Source: Hetaerina americana (lineage: Eukaryota; Arthropoda; Insecta; Odonata; Calopterygidae). Taken from it: a stretch of 64,000 nt of DNA. Both the position numbers and the translations under genes were made by a program. The stretch's first letter is position 1, and every line of letters begins with the position of its first letter. The stretch lies in the NCBI GenBank assembly GCA_022747635.1, contig JAKTNV010000003.1, forward strand, positions 10,270,548 through 10,334,547, given 5' to 3'. Shown here in pieces: positions 25,810 through 39,967 of this stretch. Below the pieces are notes generated by a model. That model was not told where the DNA came from, did not search any database, and saw only the letters and a program-made list of their open reading frames with translations.

Positions 25810-28409
25810 CTCTCTGCCTCGAGAGCTGTCTCTTCGGGAGACATCTGCGACGGTGCTTTTAAAACTTGGGGACTGAAGGGTGCTCGGGCGTCTCCCGTTG
25901 CTAATTTTAATTCTTCGGCGATAATCCAGCGCCGGCGGCCGGGAACTCGCTGGAATGCTTACCCAATCTCTCATATCTCCTTTCTATCGGAGTGAGGAGA
26001 CCATATTTTCAATATTATATCCGTTGATTAAGGTCGGGGAGATACTTTGGTATTTTGGTTGCTCTCTGAGGAAAGAGGGACCTTAGCAATTCCATTATAG
26101 ACCTTACAGAACCGGTGTTTAATCTCAGAACTCGTTTGAAATTTTGTCCTTATCCTTTCTCTATTAGATTCATATTTTTATAGAGCCTCCCTCTGATCTT
26201 CATTCAGTGTCTCAAAATATTAGAGAGAGGTGGGTGCCTAGATTATTTTTGTTTAGTTACGAAGGAATGAAGACTTAAGCTTTAAGAGACAGGTTTTTTT
26301 GGCGAAATTTGTTATTTTTGCAGTTGTTGATAATTTGTGTACACGATGTGTATCAGTTAATTAATTGGCATTTAAATTCGATTTAATGTATTTGAGGACT
26401 TAATCCACACCACTCTCTCCTGTAAAAGTGCCCCATCACAAATACTTATTGGCTCCTCTCTGCCTCTCTCGAATCGAAACTCAATGTAATGGTATTTACG
26501 GCTCCTCGGCCCCCAAAAAAATTATTGGGACGTTAAGGATTAGGTGGATTTTTGGTACCCACGCTGAAACTAATGCGTATAGTTACTAGACGATTAGATT
26601 CTTGCTCACTATTACTAATGAGGTAAAGTTTCGCTTCTTGAATCTGCCATTTTTGTCTATACCCTCATGCCATTTCAATATCTTCACCTAGTATTTTCTT
26701 TTGACTGCTAGATCCTATTGATTATTTATATAATTATGTATATTATTTAATTATTAGTCGTTTTAGGCTATTATTAATTTCACAAGAGTTGACTCAGTGT
26801 TTTTTAGTTACTAGTACGATGGTATAATTCTATTGAAATGTATCTTTATGTATGTTATGTATTTGCTAATGCCAAAATTTTCTGAATTTAGGGTTTTTCA
26901 AATTATCCTGACTATCCATCGTAAGGGCTAAAATGTATATCATGAACTTATCCAAACATGACTATCGTTTGAGTTGACTCATTGATCTAAATATGCGAAA
27001 TTGCAATTAATGTTTATAAATCTCGTTTTATAAAAGTTCCCAGCGTTATTTTTATATCTTGCTTTTAAATTTTTAATATTATTTTGTATGTTAATGTTTT
27101 TTTCTGAATCTTGAATATTCAATACTGTCGGTCCTACCACTAAAAAAATTAATTAACTTTATCTATCCGCTAAATATAATGAAAAAATGCCTCAAAGTAT
27201 CTCTGTTTTAATGCAAAACACAAATCGACTCTCATGTTCATCTAAAACAAAACATTTTTCCGTATTTGGAATACGGGAATCGAATGTATTGTCACCTATA
27301 TTGCTCGCTTTCCCTTTAGACGTCTGTTCTGTTTCAGCTGGTGCTTTTGTGCCGCCTTAAATTCCCTCTGCACGCGGTAAACTCAGGTCCAATCAGTAAT
27401 ACCGATTTACCCACAACCCTTCTCATCCCACTCTGCTCCCGGTCCGTGAAATATAAGAATTGAAAAAAAAACTTTGAGTGAAAAACATAACTTTTTCCTA
27501 GAGTTTTAGGGAGTTAAACCGGCTGTTCTGCTTTTGTTCGGAGTGTAGTGATATAGTATGTGTGTAGAATATGATGAAATGGAGTAAAGGAAAGTTATTT
27601 GGTGTCAGCATCACTGATCCAAGTTTATTTTGGACGGCTCACACCAAAGGTACCTGTATATTTGCAGCCGGCCGACGTGAGCGCGTTATAACTTTCCTAA
27701 TTGCCACTACACCTGAAACTTCTGACGCGTGTGGGAGTCCTCGCAACTTCTAGGCTCAGATTTCTCTTTATTACGGCCTCATACAAAACAGATCGTTTTA
27801 TCCTTTTCTCGCAGTGTTATTTGAAAAGCCCGAAGCGTCATCCAATTTATTCATGCCTATCTTGTATCAGCACCGAATAATCCCTGTTAAATCTACAAGG
27901 CGAGCTACTTTTGCAAAATTAAATCCCACATATCAATAAAAAGATGTATCAGCATTTCCCTATTTTAATAAATTTTGAAAAACGAATCGAAAGATTTTTC
28001 TGTCTAATTCGGCCAAGAAAAACTGGAAATATATGCTAATAGTGCTATGATCGATTTATAATAAAATATATTTCCTTGATTCTCTAAGATCCATGTCGAC
28101 AATTTACTTCTTCGCAGTTTTTCAATAGCTACGCCATTAACTCATTTATAACAGAGGCAGAGAAAATAGCTGTTATCTCTGAGAATGCAAGAACGCACTT
28201 TATTAATGGTTTTTAATGTGCGAATATGTACGCTACCTCAATGGTAAAACATAAGTTATCATCTTCATTCAATACTTTTCGAAAGCAAACGTTACTTGAG
28301 GTTGAATCACCTTGCTACGTATTTTTTCGCGCTTTGGGTGAAAATTAAACAGTAAGCTATCCCCAAGATGCAAATCGGAAAAAAGTCCCCAAAAAAGTTG
28401 GGTAGAATT
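25810..28409. other. AT-rich non-coding DNA
   Basis: No gene or repeat recognised. Confidence 0.6.
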
Positions 28410-28930
28410 TTGAATTATGCGGTTTTTTCCTTCGGATAATTCTAATTGCGCAGAGACATTTTGTTATCCATCGGGCCATCCCATTGCGGAGAAGTCGTTT
28501 GCATCTGCGTCGTCGAGGAAGAAGTCATTTTTCGTTTTTCCATCAAGTATCTCGGGGTTTTCTAGCGACGACGGATGCCACTCGCGTCTCTTCAAGGCGG
28601 CGGTGTGGGGATCCTTTCTTCTTATTCCGATCGAGAGAACAGCATCGTCTAATGTGGAAGGCAATGGGGGAGTGATTCAGCGCAGGGGGGGGGGGTGAAG
28701 GGGGAAAGGAGGGTGGAGAAAGTTGCGGATATAAAAATAGTGAGGTGGGCAGGAAGAGAATTGTGTTTGTTGTGCTGACAGGGGAAGAGGAGGAAGAAAG
28801 AGGCGGGCGGAACGTCTTGTCAAACCGAGAAGGGAAACGCGTGGTGGTGCAGGAATCGGTCGCGGGAAGAAGTTTGAAGATGAATTGTGTGTGTGTGCGG
28901 GGGGAATCAAGTGAAGTAGGAAATAGGAGT
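28410..28930. other. GC-rich island, purine-rich second half
   Basis: CpG-containing at 28480-28640, then a G11 run (28685-28695) and a G+A-rich stretch to about 28930. Frames on both strands are open by composition only. Confidence 0.5.
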
Positions 28931-29077
28931 TAGGAGGTTGGGAATTTAGTGCTATCGATGGCCTGGTATTTTCTATACGGTAAAAGGTATCCGTAGGATT
29001 CAACCATTTTCATGCTCTACGTGTAGGCAACAATCGATTATTTCCTGAACACCTGATATTTTTTCGAGTGAAAGCTT

Positions 29078-29097
29078 TCAGTGATGACGATCACTGA
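29078..29097. repeat. Perfect 8-bp hairpin with a 4-base loop
   Basis: TCAGTGAT, GACG loop, ATCACTGA. It is followed by TATTTCGGTGG. Short enough to arise by chance. Confidence 0.4.
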
Positions 29098-31551
29098 TAT
29101 TTCGGTGGCAATTTGCTGGCCCTTGGTCTTCTGTCTACATAAAAGGGTATTCCTCCGAAATTAAAAGTTGTTCTTTCTTAACTCCAGTGCCTTTATTAAA
29201 AAATCTTAAAAGCCGGAAATTCTATAAAAAATATATACACAAGACAGTGTCTTTTCTTTCATGACACTTTGAGAGAAATGACTCGCAGTTTTGTTTGCTA
29301 CTCCCTTGAAAGATATTTTTTCACTTCTCTCTGAGCGGCGTCATATTTTTGAAGGTAGATCGTATGATATGTCTCTACCGATAACCTATTCCGCCAAAGG
29401 GAGGCGGTCCTCACACTTAAAGAGTCACTGTGAGTTTGCTTGATGCTATTATGATATATTTCATTGATCACCTAACATATTCCATGTACAAGTAGACAAA
29501 AAGCTCGTAGGTAGTAAAAATTGAATTCAGACCGAAATTTTAAAAAATATTTATTCCTCCTAAAGTACGATCACAATCGAAAAACAATTTCCGGAGAATG
29601 ATTTACTATAGTAATCACTTACCAATGTATTCGTTGGTGTAGTTTTTACTGCCAAAAATCACGTATAATTATTTCTAAGTTTAGTTTTAAATAGTATTAT
29701 AAATGAAAACTGTCTAATGTATTCGTATAATTGTCCCTAGTTTTTCTCCCTATATATTTACGATTGAGATGTAGGTTGATTCTTCATGGTTTCTGCTTTA
29801 GATTTAATCTTCGCTGCGTGAGAGGAGTAGGCTGAAGTTAATTAAATATTTTGAATCCTTTCATTTTTTGATGTCAGAAAATCTTCACTATTTTAACTTC
29901 AAATTTCTCTACTCCACTCCTGCATCCTCCAAGGCCTCGAAAATAATGTTTTCCTGATCTACTCCTTTCCCTGGCTCCCTAAAACAAATCCTAAGTGCTT
30001 GCGTGCACAGCAGCTCTTGAGGCGACTCCGTTGGCGTTGCCGTCGATGATAGGTGTCTATTTCGGGTCAGCATGCTCCCTCCCCCGACCCCCGCGTTCCT
30101 TCCCCCAGCAGCTGTCCCTTAGCTCAAAGGGCCCCCCGCCAAATGGCCCCCTGATAAAGTCTCCCTCTTAAGCCTCCATCCCTGCGTAACTCTTCCAAAA
30201 CTCTCTTACGCCTAATCCAACTTTCGTACCGTCGTCTTCCAACCTTTTCCCTGGCACAAATCGGTGTCGTCAACCCTTCGTTAAATTATCCCCAAGCCTA
30301 AGTCTAGAGGAGGTGAAGTTGCGCTCATTATCAGGTACACGAAACATCCTGAAGAGGAGAAATTACGTAGAGGCCCATTTAATTTTAGGTCATGAATTTC
30401 CCGGAGTTCCATGGAATTTAAATTTGCTGAGAGCAACTATTGTAGGAACACCATATGGGTTTTAATGAATCGATTTAAAACTTTCTCGCGTTTCGGCCGT
30501 GAACTTGGGAACATATGTTTTTTATCTTTGCATGATGAGTTTCCATTAATTCCCCTCAAATTGGCTTGTTCCATCATATGACCAAGAAGACTTCATATCT
30601 CGTATTAGTTTGAAGTCATATTAAAGCTGCATTAATTACTTTCATAAAAAGAAGGCATAATGTGCTTAAAATACCGTGTTAAAATTTGCTACTGCTCAAT
30701 CTTGAGGAGCTTGCTTTCAATTTCTGTGAATTATATGCATCGGAAAAATAAATGAATCTATTATTTGTGCCAAGGACTAGGATACGTTTTGTGTTTCAGG
30801 TTAAGTTCCTTTTGTTACAAACATTTAACTTTTAACTAGATCCGCCTATAAGATTGTTAAAAAAATTATTTTAATAACCTAGTGACCGAATTATAGTCAG
30901 GGTTTTTGATGGTTTACACATGGCTACATTGTCATTTATAGACTTATAACTACTTTCTCTTAATGCTAATAACAATTTAGTTCATCAAATTTCTTTAGAA
31001 ACATTTTTACTCCTGTAGCTCAGGGAAAATGTTTTTTAAAACTCCAGCTATTTATTTCCGCGAGGCTGTAAGAATTTTCCTTTGAATTAACAATATTTGA
31101 GTATTTATGTATAGAGTACTGTAGATGTTTCCTCATTTACATATATTGTCAGTTGGGCTAATTTCAAACCCATTTCCTCAATAATAGTGCTAAAATCTCC
31201 GTATTACCACCGTCGGAAATTATCCTAATCTCATGGTGAGTTCGACCCCGTGAGGTCTTCGCAAATGCTCTCCCTTTTCCTCTCTCTCCCTCTCTCTGTC
31301 TCGGTATCGCTCCATTACGTTGGTATCGTTTGCGCGAGTCGGATCTCAAGAAACTGCGTGACCTTTGGTTGCCTTGAGTGCGGGAAGAGGATTTTCGTGA
31401 CATCACGTCCCAGGCGATAAAGGGTCCCCTTTTATCCTTCTGAATTCCATTTTCCTTCCGGAGAGGAGGGAGAAAACTACAAACGGAGAAACCAACCTCG
31501 AGTCTCACTCCCATTTGTAAATATCCTCTCCCTTTGTGGTATTTTTACCCG

Positions 31552-31584
31552 TTTCCATCAGTTGCTCGCTCCCGCTGATGGAAA
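31552..31584. repeat. Perfect 10-bp hairpin
   Basis: TTTCCATCAG and CTGATGGAAA flank a 13-base loop. It is isolated, with no T-run or gene nearby, so no function is assigned. Confidence 0.5.
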
Positions 31585-34500
31585 TCTGATTGTGAGACAT
31601 TTCTCTCAGCATCCCTGTCATCTCGTTGCGATCCACGTTGACGGAGTCGTCCTTGAGCGCCGTGCCCACGAAGAGAATTTAAACAGTCAGCCCACTGACT
31701 GACAATCTGAAAGCCACTCCTTCACGAAAAGTGCGAGAGAAACTGGGGTTCGTCTTAATCCCTTCCAGCAAGGTCATCTCCACCCAAGAGCTTCCGAATC
31801 TGGAGTAATTTCCTTGTTCCAATTGAAACACTCCATTCCCATAATACAGCGTTTATAGTATATTTAGATTGACGAAGGGAAAGAACGCGACGGCCAACGG
31901 TCCACGATGCGTAGCTCAAAATAAACAGCTCCCTCATGCCAACTCTTTCATTTTCCAATTAAGCTCAAAGTATTTACAACTTTTAGGTATAAATTATTGG
32001 AAAAATTCCATCGACCATGCAATATAGAAACGTAGTGGAACTTTGTTGAGATAATTTATTTTATTCCTCTGCTGGTGTTTTTCACTCTAATGATCGTTGA
32101 GGCGCATCCACCATTTCTGTTAGAGTGATAAGTGTAAGCGTAAATAAATCCCGTCATGCGTGAGTTAGGATAAACATGTATTCACTAGCAAAGTATCTCA
32201 TAAGTTGTAATGAAGCATGCCAAATGAAAATTGCTCCAAAAACTCATAATTAAAGGTTGGAATACGAAGTGAATTATAACGGCTTGAAACTAGAGTTAAG
32301 TAAATTTCCTTTATGAAGTAAGAAATAGGAGGGAGTTCCATATTTTGCATGTATGCGCGATATTGTTACTGCAAAGTTTTATCCATGATCGGTCAGTTAA
32401 TTGATTGATTTCCTAGATCTCATTGGGGGGGGGGGCTTTGTCTCAGTAAATATTTCTCGTTGCAGAATCGATAGCTGCATTTACAACTCTCTTGGGCGAA
32501 AAAAGCTACTACTGCGGTCAAATATATGCTGTGCTACATGATCGGTGAAGTAATAAGCAAATTAATCCATACCATCAGAGGAAACCAATTTAGAGTTATA
32601 CTATGACTCAACAATCTACAGAACAGAAGTACCTTAAACTACTATTTGCTCCTGGCTACAAGTGGCCCATTGAGAGTTTTTGGAATATGGAAATGAAGAT
32701 ACGCAGCGAATGGGAAATAAGGCAAGTCGGATTCCAAATCCAGTTTCCAAAAAAAAATTGGTCCTTCATCATGAGCCGTTAACAGTTTGAGATTAATTCC
32801 TCAGCATCGTTGCTGAAAATAAAATCCCAACTTCCTGCTCGAGAAGAGATTTCATTAGAATGGAGATCGACAGGGACTCCCCCGGGAATTTTTTTCACAA
32901 TAAATGTATCGGAGACGCGGAGTTTTGGGAGATATCAATCATTTTCATCTTGATCGCTGCCAGGAAAGCCTTAATTTTAAAGCGTGGAATATAGAACAGG
33001 GATAGTTACGGGATGGGAACGTGCTATTGTGTACGGAAGAAAGACGTCATTCTTTACTTGCTAGACGGAACTCGTTGGTATTCTTCGTAGTCAAAGTCGT
33101 CGCTAAGCCTCGACAAATTTGTGAGTAGAACTTCCTGTATCAATGTCTCAGGTATGCTATGGCGGAAGATGTGACCTCCTTTCTTTGTTAAAGAGGTAAT
33201 AATGAAAGCGCCAGTGGAATACAGCGGATTCTGAAAAAAATCTTATATTCCTCAAATTCATCTTATCTTCATTAGTCGTTCAGCTTTGAAACGCTCTAAG
33301 GAGTAATTCAAGCAGCAGTGTAGGTTTGTCGTAAATTCCATATTGTATTTTTCCCGTGAAACGCGGAATTGAGATCAACTTCCGAGTCGATAGATACTTG
33401 GAAATTGTTTGAATATTTTCTCCCGGTGGGAAGAGTCTCAGGAATTCAAAATGTGACGCAGTTGATTCCGAATCAAACCATATAAGCTGGCATGGCTGTA
33501 TAAAAAATATTAATTGAAACCTGCTTTCTTTACATGCATTTGTTTTAATTCATATGAATAAGGTGTTATGAAAATCATCGCAAAAGTATAAATTGATAGG
33601 CGTGAATTAAAACCCGATTTTACCTTAGTTCAGATAAGCAATAAGAATCAACGGTATTTTGGCATTTGAATGTTTGGTCGGTAGAATTAATGACGAAGAG
33701 TTATCTTTGATCTCATAATCTCAGATTTTCGGTTAATTACATTTATTATTACTTTCAAAAAGTTGACCTTTTAATGATGGTAGAAGAGAATATATAGCAA
33801 ACTCTGTACTTTTATTTCCTCTTATGAATAATACTTCATTCAAGGGATAATTGTGGACGATCTATTCACTCTTACTAAATTCAAGGATCATATACCTTAA
33901 GCATTATTTCCTTTTCGGCAATCTCCATTTCCTCTTTTCTACATCAATACAAATACATAATTATTATTCAAATGCTAGATCAACGGCGAATTAAATAATA
34001 GCTCTGAAACTCGGCGTTGAAGTTTTATCAAAACTATTTTTCCCGCATAAAAATTGTAGTTTAATGGGACGTTTTAATAATTTATTTTTCTTTGTGGTTT
34101 AGGTCTAGTTCTTAAACGAGGGGGTTTTCATCAATTGGCGGACTTGTATAGCCAAATTTTGTACTCTACATCATCTGCTGTATTTTTGGAAAAACCTGAT
34201 AGTTTGATGAGTATCTGTATAAAACAAAAACCTTATAATGACTTTTATTTTCTGAAAGCCACATTCCGTAGTATAACACCTTATAGATCGCACAGTTTTG
34301 GTAGGTCGAACAGTTAAAATATTCCTTAAATGCTTAATTATCGGGATAAATGTTTTCTTTTAAAATTTCATTGAAGAGTTCGATAAAGTAATGAAATAAT
34401 CCTAGATAAATTTTCAATTTCGGTGTCTTTTATATCAACAACCTCATCACTTTTTCAATCAAAAATATTTAATGCAACATTGGTGTTTCGCAGAAATACT

Positions 34501-34750
34501 ACATGTTGATTCATCGTATACTTTCAATCCCAGTTGTATGCACGCTTGGTTAGGGACTGGGAAATTGTTTTCTGGGAACTTGTATCTCTTCAAATACCTT
34601 ACCTTTCTACCTGGGATCCGTTCAAATCAATTTTCTTTTATTATATCGGAATATTTGTGATTTGTTCCCCAGTGATATTTTAAAAGAAAAATTCTATTTT
34701 GACCCGATTAATTATTATTTCAAATTATGTATATTAGAACTGAATTTATA

Positions 34751-35056
34751 AGGGGATCGGGATTGATGCGGTGGCTACCGTACTGACTTCCCACCCACAG
34801 GGTTCGGGTTCAAATCCCGGCGGTGTTGAATATTTTTCAGACGTATCTCGATCCCTACTTGAGATGCTTTGTGGAGGGCACCTTGAGTGAGTACGCCGTC
34901 CGTCGGATGGGACGTTAAGCTGCGGACCCCTTGGCGCCTTTCGTAAAGAGAAGGCTAATACCGACGCCGGGTTTCTCTCCACCCTTTATCCTTTCCTATC
35001 CATCCCCTATGGCGCAAATGACCTCAGCAGTCGGTCGCCTCCCCTAAAATACTACT
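34751..35056 (+). mobile_element. tRNA-derived SINE (SINE-A, copy 1)
   Basis: About 300-bp short interspersed element. Its 5' part is tRNA-like, with an A-box-like GGTGGCTACCG and a B box GGTTCAAATCC (34807-34817), the internal RNA polymerase III promoter. The central body (about 34877-34975, including CGGATGGGACGTTAAGC) is the best conserved against the copy at 62441-62733. The 3' end runs into a short ACT repeat (35048-35058). There is no coding capacity; the element would rely on a partner LINE. The frame through the tRNA-like part reads PPGFEPEPCGW, a common false ORF of such SINEs. Confidence 0.88.
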
Positions 35057-35779
35057 ACCACCTGAATTTAGAAGACTATTACGCCTGCGATATTGATGGG
35101 TCATTAAGCAATTCCTTAAGTATACCATGTACTCATACTTAAGTTATTGTAACTGGCGGACAAGATTCCCAAGTTTAATTTAGCAAGTTGTGAATATTCG
35201 CGATGAAATAAACAATTCGGACCGATTTATGTTCTATTGGTTTGATTACCTCCTTTTGTCTTAGTACCGATGCATATGGAGGTCATTTACGAAAGCTATT
35301 TTCATCTTAGCCTTTATGTAATGCAGTACAATTGCCGTTAGAGAAAATTAACGCCCACAGACTGGACCCCTTTCCTGCCATAACTATCCTATTTCGAAAT
35401 CTTTCTTGGTCTTTTCTTATCTATTGCTTAGTTGAGGATTTGATTTTGCCTCTAGAAGTTCTTTCCTAAAAGTTAGAAAGGAAAAATATTTTTGAATATA
35501 TTCAATAGTTACCATGACATTCACCCACTTCATCATTATATTATCGGCAATTGATAGCAAAAATACATTCATTCATTGTGTATTATATCTGTGTAGGAAT
35601 CGAAATAATTTAAATTATTAAGTTAAAGCTTAGTATGAAACGGCTATTCAATTGAGTTAATACTACAAACGTCAGGAGAAAGTATATACCGTGTCTCTTC
35701 GAAATCAACTACCTCGTCGACTGCTCCCGTAGGGTGACGGTCTATCAGGAATGTTTTCTTTCTTCAACGCTTAAAGGGA

Positions 35780-36260
35780 AATCTCCGCCTTAATCGCGGC
35801 GACCATTTTGTCCAATGATCGGGGTCACTTTTAATGGGTCGAAATGGACTGCTGCCCAAGCTCGACGTCCTGCCGCAGTTTTAGTTCAGCGATGCGAATC
35901 TGGGCCGGAGCCAAAGAGAGTCCCGGCGGTGAGGGAAAGAGGATGTGCGAGTGGAGATTCCTCGTGGCCGCGCGAATGGAAATGGACGCTCGACTTCCCG
36001 CACTCCCGACCCCGCCGGCTGGATGGTCGGACGGCGGCGGCCTTCGGACCCCTACGCCCCTCCTCCGTACACTTCGCGGACCCCGAAACATATTAAGTGC
36101 TTATCTCCCTCCTCCCCTCCCGGCTGTGGAAATTATTCCCCGCGTGCTGCTTGCGCTCCAATCGTTCCAACATGCATGGCGGTTAGATGGCTCGGTAAAC
36201 GTGCCTCTTCGAGTAAATGCATCGCGTACCCCTCCTCGCGCTCCCGCTCAATGCTTAATA
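35780..36260. other. GC-rich, CpG-containing island
   Basis: CpG-rich, with three overlapping open frames on both strands, the longest being 217 codons at 35844-36497. None has a recognisable motif, and their mutual overlap points to composition. If any island in the first 40 kb hides a host exon or promoter, this and 8880-9410 are the candidates. Confidence 0.45.
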
Positions 36261-37309
36261 AGCATGGAGTGTGTGTTTAATCTGAGTTCAGATCTGATGA
36301 GTTCTGCGATATGCTTTGAATGCGCCGCCCCAGATCGATCGACCTCTCAGCAATCAGCGAGGAAGCGGAAAGGCGTTCCCTCGCATCTTGCCGGAACGCC
36401 TGTGAGCAATGATTCAAGAATAATGGAAATGGAGCTTCTAAATATTTGCAGCCGTATAAACTCGTTGGCGTTTCCTTTTTTTGAAAGCGTTTGTTAATTA
36501 TGGGCGCCATTCCTATTGAGAATTGAATAATTATATTTATCAATATAAAAGGGGCAGCTCTAATTCAATGACGTCGGCCTCCATTCATTATGAATAAAAG
36601 TAGCTGATATGCCGCGGTGTTTTGAGCGTGAAATTTGCGAGTGCAAATAATTTTACTCTTAAAACTATCACCGATTTTGAGGAATGAGGTGTTCATGACT
36701 TTTCAACGTGCATAGCTATCTCTCTTGTGTGTATATTTTGAATATCTTAAAGAATAGAATCTCTCCCTGAGGGTGCCAAGTATATGAGGACGTCCACAAA
36801 ATCGAAACTAGGAAAAAATAAGTGAGATATCAGTTTCGTCAACATTTTGGAGAAAATTGGGAAATATGACCTGAGTTTTCATGTGATAGCGAGTATGGCA
36901 TACGATGAGTGAATCGAGAATTCCCGATGAGAGAAATGACCGTTTAAGTTGTGAAATAAGTTCAATTTTGCCGAATGCCATCGTACGTGCACACCCTGGC
37001 CAATAAGAAATCACTAGTAGTGGAAGTAACTGCAGTCGGACCCGCAGCGATGATGAGTCATCCACATAAAAACACCAAATAATTATCCCACCAAGTCTCG
37101 GAAGAAAATTGAGGGATGAGATTGTATGTCGGGGATTTTGAGAAAATTCCAAGAACGGTAGTCAAATAAGTGAGTAGCCACCCAGGAATATCATAGTTGG
37201 ATTTAATAGCTATTGATCGAGTTTACGGTGGCCCTATATCGAGGAAATCAATTTACCCTTAATTAATTTACCCATTTTAAATAATTCAATGGATTCCCTA
37301 CTCTTCCTC

Positions 37310-38040
37310 TAATTGACTACTCCCAATAAAAATATAACTTCGTGTTTCACTTTTTTTTCTCGTCCACCAATCCCAATATTTCGTCTTCTTTCTCTCTCAC
37401 CCCTTAATTCCTCTTCTCCTGTCCTGTACTCACTCCCTGCCATACTCTCCCTCCCTCTCCCGCCTCTCCCGCATCTTTCAATCATTCCGGAGACGCCATT
37501 ATGGTGTTGCTACGGACCCGCACTGCGTCCCCGTCGGTCGAACAATGGTTGCGGTGTGAGGAAACCCTCAGGGGGAACGGAAGGGATTGCTATTTGAAGG
37601 ATCTATTCTGTTGCCAGCGATGATTATACCTGCGATCCTTCTCATCTCAAAGCTCAAGCCCCGTGCCTCCACATCCCCTCGCTAGTAATTGCGTCCCGAG
37701 CCGTTTTCGTCCCCTCCTACCATCAAAATGCCCTTGTCGTTTGGGGTGACATTGTCATTGTCCGCTTCCTAACGGACTGCGAATCTCGGAATCGCTTCCA
37801 CTAAGTTCCCGTAATATTATCGCACCCGTGACCGACCCACGCCGGGATAAAACCCCTTCGTATGTCCGTCAAATGAGTGCAAACATTTGTTTTGACCGCG
37901 ACCGCCCTCACTCGGCGGTCGACATAGAATTCTCAGCGTGGTGCTTCGTCGTCCGCGAGGAACACCCAGGGCCGACCAGATTTTTGTTTTCAATCCGAAT
38001 TTGCGCTCAGTCACGCATTTGAAAAAAAAATCGGATTCTC
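37310..38040. other. Pyrimidine tract followed by CpG-containing DNA
   Basis: C+T-rich on the + strand at 37320-37490, then mixed GC-rich DNA to about 38010. No gene supported. Confidence 0.45.
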
Positions 38041-38044
38041 TTCC

Positions 38045-39829
38045 GAATGAGGTACACATTTACACAGAACTGAGGTAGTTTACAGGGCCTGTATATATGT
38101 ATGGACGTGAACGGAAAATATGTTACCAACTAACTCTCACTTCAAAATTGTTTACGCTTCAGTCAGGTTTTCACCAGATATTTATTCCGTGTAAGGTAAA
38201 CAATATTTCATTAAGTTTGTTTGTTACGACATTAGAATCAATAGAGTATTGCGCTCCTTAAATAATAGTAATAATGATTCTTTGAAGTCATTTCGTAAAA
38301 TTCAATTTTTTTTATTTCACATAATTGTTTGACTTTTTTATCAACGCTAATAAAAATGAAATTATGTATTTTTTAAATTTTTTATTACTTTCCCCCTTAA
38401 TTTGGTTGATTTGGACCAAAATTAACGGATTAAAGTTATTGATTAAAGCTTGAACCACATATGTCCACCAAAATCAGGGCCAGAGGTCAATTTCAGTGTC
38501 AAATAAAATGGCAAAGACACACTATATTATCAAACTTCTTGATTGCCCAACTTTTAAGAGATATATTGTGTTTTATCGAAAGGCTTTTGAAAAACAGAGA
38601 TCCCGAATCCCCAACCACTCATGAAGCCCACTTTCTTGGTGTTAAAATTTCAGATTTACAGTACAACTCTATGTGACATTACCTGAGTACTTGGATGAGT
38701 TATTTAAATAAGCAGTCCAAACTTTTACATTTTTTGAAATAATTGGTTCTTTTCCGCTAACAATTTCCGCCAAAAATTTGGCATAGTTCTCGACACAAAA
38801 AAAGTACTGTTGGGGTCCCCCCCAACCCCTTGTTTGTTTGAGGTACTGAAATCTATATTTAGCATATATTTCTAATTACACATATTCTACTTATAAATAC
38901 GCGTTTGGATATAATTTTTAACATTAACTATTTCGTGCTTATTCGATATCTCATTTAGCCATTTCCACCAAGATTATTTTTAAAGTGAAGATTTATATTT
39001 CTTTCGCGTAAAGACTAATGATACATTTAAAATAAAGTTATTTTGTTGCGACGATATTACGCCTCATAATATATTCATATCCCTAAATATTTTTAGAACA
39101 CAAATTCATTTCTATCCAATATACATTAGGAGAAAGGAAAAAACACACTTATAGGTAGGTTAGAGATGTAATGCTGGCCAAAAGTAAAAATATCTTTGAC
39201 GTAGGTAACCAGGGAGAGTAAGATAATGTTGCTTGGCTATTTTAAAGCTATCATGGATGAATGGTAAAATGGTAGTAACATAGAGGAGGATAAAATACAG
39301 GTATAAGGCAATGTTGAAGTAGATGCGAGTAAATCGCAACTTGTTAAACGAAATGAAATTATTGATTAAAATAAAGGTGAAATGGATAATGAGGCACAAA
39401 ATGAATGAAATTGAATTCATGGATCGGGAAGAGAATCGGAATAGGAAGAGTAGGAATGAGGATTATTTTGGAACTAAGTTATAGTCTAATGGAATAAATC
39501 ATTTGGGTGATTGAAATTACGTCGAGTGCGCAATCCATACGTAGTGATACATTAAATTTTCAGCGAAACGTTGTCATCCCATAAAATAGTGAATAATGGT
39601 TATGAATTGGTTGCAAAGAAAAACCAATGATAAATGCGAGAGCATGAACAAAAATTATCTCGTATATGTATTGAGCAGAAGGTGAATTTAATGAAAACTT
39701 TTGGATTTCTCTACCACTGGATATTTGACGATCAAAAGTAACAAACTTTTTACTTAATATAAGCATAAAATAATCCATTTTTATAGAAGAAATAATTTGC
39801 CTGAACAATAATTTATAATGCTCGAGGAG
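38045..39829. other. AT-rich non-coding DNA
   Basis: No gene recognised. A small G/C hairpin, TTGGGG/CCCCAA, lies near 38810-38825. Confidence 0.55.
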
Positions 39830-39967
39830 GAATCAAAATACTTTGCATTTCTACCGGATAGAATTTATTGCTGCCAACTTGTTTCGCTGTAATATAGCAT
39901 CATCTGGCAGTGTACCTAGTTGATAGCAACAAATTCTATCCTTCGGAAATGCTAAGTATTTTGATTC
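39830..39967. repeat. Imperfect fold-back (inverted repeat) element
   Basis: The arm at 39830-39880 (GAATCAAAATACTTTGCATTTC...) pairs with 39918-39967 at roughly 85 percent over about 50 bases. The loop is 37 bases. It has no recognisable target duplication or coding sequence. It could be a small MITE-like fold-back or another degenerate inverted pair of the kind seen at 52-55.7 kb. Confidence 0.78.

Larger units (their letters stand above)
28935..34750. other. AT-rich non-coding DNA
   Basis: Holds the two short hairpins listed separately, a C-rich patch at 30050-30200 and a G11 run at 32425-32435. No gene recognised. Confidence 0.55.

Noticed and set aside
26515..26560. Third SINE-A fragment (GGGACGTTAAG)
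   Set aside because: Only about 11 bases match and the flanks show no further SINE-A sequence.
35844..36497. 217-codon open frame (+) as a host gene
   Set aside because: It lies in a GC-rich island, overlaps long frames in other phases and on the other strand, and shows no domain, signal peptide or conserved motif that I know.
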